Part shown: piece after piece, positions 1 through 4,657 of the stretch | How positions within the stretch are numbered: the first letter of the stretch is position 1 | How the letters are laid out: every line of letters begins with the position of its first letter | NCBI GenBank assembly: GCA_030635465.1 | Contig: DAOVYU010000049.1 | Coordinates: forward strand, 1 to 6,937 | Origin: Bacteroidales bacterium | GTDB lineage: Bacteria; Bacteroidota; Bacteroidia; Bacteroidales; JAADJA01 | Reading direction: 5' to 3' | Length of the DNA stretch: 6,937 bases | Notes under the pieces: model-generated | The model's database searches: none | Told to the model about the DNA's origin: nothing | The model's input: the letters and a program-made list of their open reading frames with translations, nothing else | Program-made: the position numbers and the translations under genes

Positions 1-100
1 ATTTGGGATAATATTTCCAAAGTGCTATAGCTAATAAAAATGGGCAAGCAAATACCTAATTACTTGATCCTGAATCATAAAATTGCAATAATAATCGTCA

Positions 101-283
101 ATTGGAAAATATTTTTTTTTAAACCAAAAAGGCTATGGATTTATTGCTGATGACGAGACCAATGAAGAGATTTTTGTACATGTATCCGGCCTCATCGACA
201 AAGTGAATGGATAATATAAAGTATCTTTTGAAATCATTGAAGATAAACGGGGAAAAAAGGCACAAGAAGTTAAAAAGGTGTAA
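101..283 (+). pseudogene. Cold-shock domain protein (CspA family), decayed
   Basis: The frame reads KGYGFIADDETNEEIFVHVS and then GLIDKVNG, a stop (TAA, 212-214), and YKVSFEII...KKAQEVKKV ending at TAA 281-283. This is recognisably the small single-stranded nucleic-acid-binding cold-shock fold, with the KGYGFI (RNP1-like) and IFVHVS (RNP2-like) segments intact. Bacteroidota homologues are about 63-70 residues and start with a short strand like GxVKFFN. Here that strand is garbled (GKYFFLNQ, beside a run of ten T) and no ATG precedes it in frame before the stop at 92-94. The nearest candidate is ATT at 101-103, possibly a mutated ATG. Lost start, altered first strand and internal stop together argue for a pseudogene. 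Sequence errors in the homopolymer are the alternative. Positions 1-100 show no other recognisable feature. Confidence 0.8.
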
Positions 284-306
284 AAGACTTACGAATTCAT
301 TTTGTT

Positions 307-333
307 AAAGCTTCCCATGCGGGAAGCTTTTTT
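307..333 (+). terminator. Rho-independent terminator after the cold-shock gene
   Basis: A perfect 10-bp stem, AAAGCTTCCC (307-316) and GGGAAGCTTT (321-330), closes a 4-base loop ATGC and runs into T residues (331-333, six T in a row counting the stem end). It lies 23 bases after the cold-shock frame's final stop and probably ended that transcript. It also insulates the GYD gene downstream. It is intact although the gene it served is broken. Confidence 0.85.
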
Positions 334-414
334 CATTTATATGGTTAACCATTCAATATTTATTAGTATATTAGAACACTTTTATTTTTTTAGTAACCCT
401 TAATATTCATTGCT

Positions 415-711
415 ATGCAAACATACATTTTACTTACAAAGCTATCACCTGAAGTGAGTATGAAAATGAAAGATCGTGCTGCCCTTGGCCATACATGGCT
501 CGATCAGGTAAAAGACAAGTGTCCTACAGTTAAATTTATTGCACACTATGCAATCCTTGGACAATACGATTTTATTGATATATATGAAGCACCGGATAAT
601 GAAACTGCAGCAAAGGTTTCAATCATCAGTCAGGCAAATGGAGCCATGAGCGCAGAAAGCCTGACTGCTATTCCGTACAAACAATTTTTACAATTGACAA
701 AAGAGATTTAA
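415..711 (+). CDS. GYD domain-containing protein
   Basis: This 98-residue cytoplasmic protein has no signal peptide or membrane segment. It matches the small GYD family: a first strand with YILLTKLSPE, then a helix, a central strand, and the signature GQYDFIDIYEAPDNETA (about residues 49-65), followed by a helix and a final short strand. These proteins adopt a ferredoxin-like dimeric alpha/beta barrel fold. No biochemical role is firmly established for the family, so no function is assigned. The start is the only ATG fitting the family length; there is no Shine-Dalgarno sequence before it, as is usual in Bacteroidota. It stands alone, downstream of a terminator and convergent with idi, 66 bases away. 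I found no convincing promoter boxes in 334-414. Confidence 0.85.
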   Translation: MQTYILLTKLSPEVSMKMKDRAALGHTWLDQVKDKCPTVKFIAHYAILGQYDFIDIYEAPDNETAAKVSIISQANGAMSAESLTAIPYKQFLQLTKEI

Positions 712-777
712 ATCTTCTTTTTATTATCTAATGTATTGTGAAGCAGAAAATTGCAATTGTTCACTAAATAGGTAATT

Positions 778-1287
778 TCATTTAAATTGCCTTTGCAGTT
801 CTTTAAAAGCTATCTTAAACCATACCGTATAGCGACTTGGGAATTCGGCTATATCTACATCTATTTTATCTACTGACATAAATTTCCAGTCATTCACTTC
901 TTTAGGATTTATTTTCGGAGTTTTATCCGATTGGCCAATAAATACATGATCAAATTCATGTTCAGTTAATCCTTGCCCAACATCTGATTTGTAAATAAAA
1001 GTAAAAGCCTCATCAAACTCACAGTCAAATCCCATTTCCTCAACCATTCTTCGGTGTGCAGCATCGCTGGTTTTTTCGCCATCTCTTGGATGACTACAGC
1101 AGGTGTTTGTCCAAAGTCCGGGTGAATGATATTTGCTTAAAGCACGTTGTTGCAACATCATTTCACCATTCCCATTAAAAATAAAAACTGAAAAAGCGCG
1201 ATGCATTTCACCCTTAACGTGTGCTTCCATTTTTTCCATCAAACCAATGGGACTATCATTTTTATCAACAAGTATTACCTTTTCCAT
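778..1287 (-). CDS. idi: Isopentenyl-diphosphate delta-isomerase, type 1
   Basis: This 169-residue Nudix-fold enzyme interconverts isopentenyl and dimethylallyl diphosphate, the two C5 building blocks of isoprenoids (quinones, undecaprenyl phosphate, carotenoids). Catalytic landmarks are visible. TNTCCSHP holds the active-site cysteine (C64, equivalent to E. coli C67) and a metal-binding histidine (H66). H23 and H29 fit the other metal ligands. TEHEFDHVF supplies E109 and the catalytic/metal E111. RRMVEEMGFD (79-88) is the degenerate Nudix box with E84. The length is close to that of bacterial type 1 enzymes (about 170-180), so the gene looks complete. It ends in TGA. It is transcribed divergently from tetR and is not obviously linked to the transporter operon; a housekeeping role is likely. 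Type 2 (FMN-dependent) isomerase is excluded by the Nudix motifs. Confidence 0.96.
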   Translation of the reverse strand: MEKVILVDKNDSPIGLMEKMEAHVKGEMHRAFSVFIFNGNGEMMLQQRALSKYHSPGLWTNTCCSHPRDGEKTSDAAHRRMVEEMGFDCEFDEAFTFIYKSDVGQGLTEHEFDHVFIGQSDKTPKINPKEVNDWKFMSVDKIDVDIAEFPSRYTVWFKIAFKELQRQFK

Positions 1288-1308
1288 TGTATATATTTAC
1301 AGTGCTGG

Positions 1309-1316
1309 CAAAGATA
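1309..1316 (-). promoter_or_regulatory. Probable -7 box of the idi promoter
   Basis: On the minus strand this reads TATCTTTG, an exact match to the Bacteroidota TAnnTTTG element. It lies 21 bases before the idi ATG, leaving a leader of roughly 15 bases. A TTTG further upstream sits about 25 bases away, longer than the usual 19-21, so the -33 element is uncertain. Confidence 0.55.
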
Positions 1317-1351
1317 AAAAATAGTTTCCTTAAAAATATTTCAAAAAAAAC

Positions 1352-1383
1352 TTGACTTTCGAATATATAATGTTATATCTTTG
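1352..1383 (+). promoter_or_regulatory. Probable tetR operon promoter (-33 TTG, -7 TATCTTTG)
   Basis: TTG (1352-1354) and TATCTTTG (1376-1383) are separated by 21 bases, fitting the Bacteroidota primary-sigma consensus TTTG-N19-21-TAnnTTTG. Transcription would begin near 1390 and give a leader of about 30 bases to the tetR ATG at 1422. The -7 octamer is identical to the one facing idi on the other strand. Confidence 0.6.
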
Positions 1384-1398
1384 ACCGACCGTTCATTC
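1383..1398 (+). promoter_or_regulatory. Probable TetR autoregulatory operator
   Basis: GACCGACCGTTCATTC is an imperfect 16-bp dyad with the symmetric pattern GAnnGAnCGnTCnnTC centred between 1390 and 1391. The left half, GACCGACC, resembles half-sites often seen for TetR/AcrR-type regulators. It overlaps the last base of the -7 box and the expected transcription start, so bound repressor would block the promoter. A second weaker dyad, TTCAT-AAATC-ATGAA (1396-1410), abuts it. Assignment to the adjacent regulator is by position. Confidence 0.5.
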
Positions 1399-1421
1399 AT
1401 AAATCATGAACAGGAAATAAT

Positions 1422-1997
1422 ATGGCACCAAAAACATCAGAACAATTTGAAGAAATCCGGGAGACAAGAAAGCAACAGATTATGGATGTTGCATTGCAGA
1501 TGTTTGCTAATAAGGGATATGACAGTACTTCAATAAGTGCTATTGCAACCAAAGCAGGTATTTCAAAAGGATTACTCTATAACTATTTCAGCAGTAAAGA
1601 GGATTTAATGATTCAGATAACTGAGAAGGGATTTGAAGATATGCTTAGCTCTTTTGATTTAAATAAAGATGGTGTATTAACTTCAGAAGAGTTTATTTAT
1701 TTTATAAATAAGGTATTTGACTTGATGGAAAGTAAACTTACTTTTTACAAACTTTATTTTTCCTTAATCCTTCAGCCAAGTGTGTGGAAGCTTTTTGAAG
1801 TCAAATTTGCTGAAGTTATTGGTCCGATGATGAACACTCTGACTGAATACTATAGGAGTAAAGGATCAACAGACCCTGAAGCAGAAGCATTGATGGTAGG
1901 TTCCTTGATGGATGGAATTGGCTTAAACTATATTTTCAATCCTGAATTATACCCACTTGAGCGTATAAAAAAAATGATCATCGAACGATTTGTATAA
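1422..1997 (+). CDS. TetR/AcrR family transcriptional regulator with an EF-hand-like loop
   Basis: This 191-residue DNA-binding repressor has the standard N-terminal TetR domain (about residues 13-60): RKQQIMDVALQMFANKGYD, then the helix-turn-helix TSISAIATKAGISKGLLYNY and the linker FSSKEDLM. The C-terminal helical domain senses ligand and dimerises. Unusually, residues 79-90 (DLNKDGVLTSEE) form a canonical 12-position EF-hand calcium loop between two plausible helices (FEDMLSSF before, FIYFINKVFDLMESK after). The length is normal for the family. AGGAAA (1412-1417) gives a modest ribosome site before the ATG. It opens a same-strand series, with 18 bases to the LolA-like gene, so it likely controls that gene and the permeases and represses itself through the dyad at 1383-1398. 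The ligand is unknown. Confidence 0.94.
   Translation: MAPKTSEQFEEIRETRKQQIMDVALQMFANKGYDSTSISAIATKAGISKGLLYNYFSSKEDLMIQITEKGFEDMLSSFDLNKDGVLTSEEFIYFINKVFDLMESKLTFYKLYFSLILQPSVWKLFEVKFAEVIGPMMNTLTEYYRSKGSTDPEAEALMVGSLMDGIGLNYIFNPELYPLERIKKMIIERFV
1656..1691 (+). other. EF-hand calcium-binding loop encoded inside tetR
   Basis: The twelve residues DLNKDGVLTSEE have D at loop position 1, N at 3, D at 5, G at 6, a hydrophobic L at 8, T at 9 and E at 12, the complete consensus of a calcium-coordinating EF-hand. F follows at position 13, as in classical EF-hands. Calcium binding is inferred from the motif only; the helices beside it must also serve the TetR fold. Confidence 0.65.
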
Positions 1998-2015
1998 ATA
2001 TTAATATCAATAGAA

Positions 2016-2564
2016 ATGAAAAAAACTAATTTAATACTGCTTGCAATAATCCTTTTAAGTCTTCCGGCTATAGCCCAGGAGTTAACAGCAAAAGAAATTG
2101 TAGATAAAGCTGATAAAAAAAATCGTGGTGATACTCAGCAAGGCACTATGGAAATGAAAATTGTTCGTCCGGACTGGGAAAGAACAGTAGAAATGAAGAG
2201 TTGGTCGAAAGGTGATGACTACTTCATTATTTATATTACCGCACCAGCAAAAGATAAAGGCCAGGTTTTTCTGAAAAGAAAAAAAGAGATCTGGAACTGG
2301 GTTCCTACCATCGACCGAATGATCAAAATACCTCCTTCCATGATGATGCAATCCTGGATGGGGTCCGACTTTACCAATGATGACCTGGTTAAACAATCGT
2401 CCATTGTAAAGGATTACACTCACACACTTTTGGAGGAAGAAGTTGTGCGCGAACAGCTTTGCTATAAAATTGAACTCATCCCCCACCCTGATGCTCCGGT
2501 TGTTTGGGGTAAGATTATTTCCTGGATCACAAAAGATGGGCTCAACCTATGGAAATCGGAATAA
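2016..2564 (+). CDS. LolA-like outer membrane lipoprotein-sorting protein, truncated by an in-frame stop
   Basis: The 182 readable residues begin with a Sec signal peptide (KK, then a hydrophobic core, cleavage likely after AIA at 20), placing the product in the periplasm. No lipobox cysteine is present. The mature part matches the LolA-like family annotated 'outer membrane lipoprotein-sorting protein': MKIVRPDWERTVEMKSWSKG, ITAPAKDKGQVFLKRK, IWNWVPTIDRMIKIPPSMMM, QSWMGSDFTNDDLVK and CYKIELIPHPDAPVVWGKI. Such proteins have a half-barrel fold that carries lipid or lipoprotein and often sit beside ABC or RND exporters. Translation stops at TAA 2562-2564, but the same frame continues with family-like sequence to 2768. 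The intact protein would be about 250 residues, so about 67 C-terminal residues are missing. It lies 18 bases after tetR in one transcription unit. The single lesion may be a recent mutation or a base error. Confidence 0.88.
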   Translation: MKKTNLILLAIILLSLPAIAQELTAKEIVDKADKKNRGDTQQGTMEMKIVRPDWERTVEMKSWSKGDDYFIIYITAPAKDKGQVFLKRKKEIWNWVPTIDRMIKIPPSMMMQSWMGSDFTNDDLVKQSSIVKDYTHTLLEEEVVREQLCYKIELIPHPDAPVVWGKIISWITKDGLNLWKSE

Positions 2565-2768
2565 TATGACGAAGATGAATGCCTGAACAACATTGAAAAT
2601 GCCGATGAGCTAAAAGACTTTGGTGACAGAACTTTACCCAGCAGAATGGAAATTGTTCCTGCAGATGAGCCTGGTAAAAAAACAGTGTTGTTAATGAAGG
2701 ATATATTATTTAACAAAACCATAGATGATAATTTTTTCACGCAGCAGAATATGAAAAGAGTAAGATAA
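2565..2768 (+). pseudogene. C-terminal remainder of the LolA-like gene after the premature stop
   Basis: In the same frame as the upstream gene this reads YDEDECLNNIENADELKDFG, then DRTLPSRMEIVPADEPGKKT and finally DDNFFTQQNMKRVR, ending at TAA 2766-2768. It is the expected C-terminal part of the LolA-like family (YDEDG-like turn, LPSxMExxPADxxGxKT, and the terminal FFTxQNMKRVR). No frameshift separates it from the first part; only the TAA at 2562-2564 interrupts. The codon at the stop probably once encoded an aromatic residue (family sequences read roughly SEFYDED or SEYYDED). It has no obvious start of its own; ATG 2646 would give only a 40-residue piece. Confidence 0.85.
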
Positions 2769-2773
2769 ATTAA

Positions 2774-2811
2774 TTGCCACGAAGTCACTAAGACACCAAG
2801 AAATCACAAAG
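2774..2811 (+). repeat. Left cluster of CACNAAG units
   Basis: Four units follow one another: CACGAAG (2778), CACTAAG (2786), CACCAAG (2794) and CACAAAG (2805), with start-to-start spacing of 8, 8 and 11. The cluster begins at the terminus TTGCCAC and stops 8 bases before the GxxExxY start codon. It is the inverted counterpart of 3229-3265. Confidence 0.8.
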
Positions 2812-2819
2812 AATATAAA

Positions 2820-3227
2820 ATGGATTTGCTAAAAGAAAAACATCATCCATTATCTGACAGGGAGGAACAAATTGGCAAAACTTTAGTCAATTCAGCATTT
2901 AAAGTTCACAAGGCACTTGGCCCCGGATTACTTGAAAAAATATATGAAATTGCTTTGACACACGAATTAACAAAAGCTGGACTGCAAGTTAAACGACAAA
3001 CCTATTTACCGATTGTTTATGATGGGATTGAATTTGAAGAAGGATTAAGATTGGATTTATTGATTGAAGATTTAGTAATTTGTGAGCTAAAGGCAGTTGA
3101 GCAAGTGAACCCTGTGTGGGAAGCCCAGGTTTTAAGTCATTTGAAGTTAACAGATCTGCGTCTTGGATATATTATCAATTTTAACGTACCATTAATTAAG
3201 GAAGGTATCAAACGTTTAATATTATAA
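2820..3227 (+). CDS. GxxExxY family protein (PDDEXK_3, PD-(D/E)XK nuclease-like)
   Basis: This 135-residue cytoplasmic protein carries the family-naming motif GLLEKIY (G36, E39, Y42) in the stretch FKVHKALGPGLLEKIYEIAL. PD-(D/E)XK-type residues follow: D79 in RLDLLIED, then E89-L-K91 in CELKAVEQ, with Q103 in EAQVLSHLKLT. The C-terminus INFNVPLIKEGIKRLI is typical, and the length is normal, so the gene looks intact. The nuclease-like core is a prediction from fold families; the biological role of the family is not established. The gene is bracketed by inverted CACNAAG repeats ending 8 bases before its ATG and beginning 2 bases after its stop, so gene and repeats look like one unit. It interrupts an export operon to which it has no evident functional tie. 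Confidence 0.92.
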   Translation: MDLLKEKHHPLSDREEQIGKTLVNSAFKVHKALGPGLLEKIYEIALTHELTKAGLQVKRQTYLPIVYDGIEFEEGLRLDLLIEDLVICELKAVEQVNPVWEAQVLSHLKLTDLRLGYIINFNVPLIKEGIKRLIL

Positions 3228-3228
3228 A

Positions 3229-3265
3229 CCTAGTGGAACTTAGAGACTTCGAGCCTTTGTGGCAA
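3229..3265 (-). repeat. Right cluster of CACNAAG units (inverted)
   Basis: On the plus strand the units read CCTAGTG (3229), CTTAGAG (3239), CTTCGAG (3247) and CTTTGTG (3255), followed by GCAA. Spacing from the outside inward is 8, 8 and 10, mirroring the left cluster (8, 8, 11). The two inner and middle units are more degenerate than those on the left. Confidence 0.75.
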
Positions 3266-3284
3266 AAAAATAACAGATTGTAAA

Positions 3285-4505
3285 ATGAAAACCTATTTTA
3301 AACTTGCATGGCGGAATTTGTGGCGAAGTAAAAAGCGAACGCTTATTACAGTAGCCTCCATATTTTTCGGGGTATTTTTTGTGGTGATGATGTCATCATT
3401 GCAAAAGGGATCTTTTGAAAATATGATTGAAAATATGGTACGGTTTTATTCGGGCTATATTCAAATCCAGCATGAAGGCTTCCAGGAAAATAAGAGTTTG
3501 AATAAAAGTATGGTGTATGATGAGACCCTCGACAGCTTGTTAAAAAACACAGAAGAAATCACTGGTTTTACCCATCGAATCGAATCTTTTGCCCTGGCTT
3601 CAACAGGTGACAAAAGTTTTGGAGCCATGGTTTTTGGCATTCTTCCAGAAAATGAAAATAGAATTTCAGGAATTAAAAAGCGAGTTTCTGAAGGAGAGTA
3701 TATCAAACCAGGTTCTAAAGGAATTATGATTGGCAAAGGACTGGCATCAAATTTAGATGTCGGAGTTAATGACACATTAATTCTTCTAGGTCAGGGTTAT
3801 CATGGTGTAACAGCCGCCGGAAAATATCATGTAGTTGCTCTTCTCGATTTCCCGATAAATGATATGAATAATCGGTTCGTTTACCTTGATATGGAAGCAT
3901 GTCGTGATTTATATGACCTTGGAGGAAAAGCTACTTCAGCAGTAATTATGGTTAAAGATCCATATGTGGTTGATCGTGTTATCTCAAGATTAAAACCTGG
4001 AGTATCTGATGAATTAGTTGTTTTGTCATGGAAAGAAATCCAGGCAGAATTGGAGAATTTAATTTCGGGCAAACTGGCCAGTGGTAAAATTGTAAAAGCT
4101 ATTCTATTTATGGTAATTGGCTTTGGAATCTGGGGAACTATTATTATGCTTATGTCAGAACGAAAAAGAGAACTGGGAATCATGATTGCTGTTGGAGTTC
4201 GGAAAATAAGACTAGTATGGATTGTTGCTATCGAATCATTTTTTATAGGATTGCTGGGAGTTATATCTGGAGCAATAGTAAGTTTTCCCTTGGTTTATTA
4301 TTTATTTAAGAATCCAATTTATGTTACTGGAAAGGTTGCAAAAACATATGAGGATATGGGGTTTGAGCCTGTAATAAAATTCGGACTACAACCTGATATA
4401 TTTATAAACCCGGCAATTACAGTATTTATTCTGTTTTGTTTTATTACAATTTATCCGGTTGTATTTATTAAGAAGCTTAAGACGGTGGATGCATTGCGAG
4501 CATAA
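3285..4505 (+). CDS. FtsX/MacB-type ABC transporter permease (first)
   Basis: This 406-residue inner membrane protein has the type VII ABC (MacB/LolCE) layout. A short cytoplasmic start KLAWRNLWRSKKRT precedes membrane segment 1 (about 20-37). A large periplasmic domain (about 40-268) follows, then three segments (about 270-290, 311-337, 376-395). SERKRELGIMIAVGVRK (291-307) between segments 2 and 3 is the coupling helix that contacts the ATPase. The C-terminus KLKTVDALRA is typical of FtsX domains. These transporters act mechanically on periplasmic lipids or lipoproteins instead of passing them through a pore. Nearest relative in the window: the next permease (32 of 52 positions identical over L7-Y58 by hand count, plus an identical 11-residue GQGYHGVTAAG in the periplasmic domain). 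The substrate is unknown; the LolA-like neighbour suggests a lipid or lipoprotein. Confidence 0.93.
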   Translation: MKTYFKLAWRNLWRSKKRTLITVASIFFGVFFVVMMSSLQKGSFENMIENMVRFYSGYIQIQHEGFQENKSLNKSMVYDETLDSLLKNTEEITGFTHRIESFALASTGDKSFGAMVFGILPENENRISGIKKRVSEGEYIKPGSKGIMIGKGLASNLDVGVNDTLILLGQGYHGVTAAGKYHVVALLDFPINDMNNRFVYLDMEACRDLYDLGGKATSAVIMVKDPYVVDRVISRLKPGVSDELVVLSWKEIQAELENLISGKLASGKIVKAILFMVIGFGIWGTIIMLMSERKRELGIMIAVGVRKIRLVWIVAIESFFIGLLGVISGAIVSFPLVYYLFKNPIYVTGKVAKTYEDMGFEPVIKFGLQPDIFINPAITVFILFCFITIYPVVFIKKLKTVDALRA

Positions 4506-4531
4506 CTATTAAAATTTAGAATATGAAATTA

Positions 4532-4640
4532 TACCACAAAGGAACACTAAGGATAACTCAAAGTTTCACAAAGAAAAGTAAAAGAGTAATCAACTAAACC
4601 TTAGTGTTCCTTAGTGAAGAACTTTGAGGACTTTGTGGTA
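4532..4640. repeat. Gene-less palindromic CACNAAG element
   Basis: This 109-bp sequence has perfect 10-bp inverted ends, TACCACAAAG (4532-4541) and CTTTGTGGTA (4631-4640). The left arm units are CACAAAG, CACTAAG, CTCAAAG and CACAAAG (starts 4535, 4545, 4557, 4567). The right arm has CTTAGTG, CTTAGTG, CTTTGAG and CTTTGTG (4600, 4610, 4622, 4631). Further perfect inverted matches are 4539-4552 with 4599-4612 (14 bp) and 4557-4565 with 4620-4628 (9 bp). It is built like the bracket around the GxxExxY gene but has only 26 A-rich bases (4574-4599) between the arms. In RNA it could fold as a hairpin between two permease genes. A solo, MITE-like or REP-like copy is the simplest reading. Confidence 0.75.
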
Positions 4641-4657
4641 AAAAAAGAAAATGTAAA

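Larger units (their letters stand above)
2774..3265. mobile_element. Inverted-repeat-bounded element carrying a GxxExxY gene
   Basis: A 492-bp unit begins TTGCCAC (2774-2780) and ends GTGGCAA (3259-3265), perfect 7-bp inverted termini. Each end continues inward as a cluster of four degenerate CACNAAG units (CTTNGTG at the right end) with similar spacing, and one gene fills the space between. It splits the LolA-like gene from the first permease. No transposase is present and no clear target-site duplication flanks it, so if mobile it must be moved in trans or by recombination. The boundaries are those visible in the inverted repeat. Confidence 0.55.

Noticed and set aside
341..352. Perfect 12-bp palindrome ATGGTTAACCAT upstream of the GYD gene
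   Set aside because: One or two perfect 12-bp palindromes are expected by chance in a window this size, and no promoter boxes lie beside it to support an operator.
738..764. Possible hairpin GTGAA...TTCAC between the convergent GYD and idi genes
   Set aside because: The stem is only 5 bp with a long loop and no T run, too weak to call a terminator.
1133..1324. Plus-strand open frame of 63 codons over the idi start and promoter
   Set aside because: It is antisense to conserved idi coding sequence and shows no recognisable protein features.
1406..1420. Tiny upstream frame MNRK ending one base before the tetR ATG
   Set aside because: Four codons with no ribosome site; chance occurrence is likely, although translational coupling cannot be excluded.
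212..2564. Reassignment of TAA as a sense codon to explain both interrupted genes
   Set aside because: The GYD, tetR, GxxExxY and first permease genes all end properly at TAA, so the codon works as a stop here.
2082..2788. Minus-strand open frames opposite the LolA-like gene, and similar ones opposite the permeases
   Set aside because: They lie wholly or largely antisense to recognisable coding sequence, match no family I know, and have no promoter or start context.
2778..3261. CACNAAG clusters considered as a CRISPR-like or iteron array
   Set aside because: Units are 7 bases, only four per cluster, with 1-4 bases between them and no spacers; no cas or replication gene is present, and the clusters are arranged as inverted pairs.
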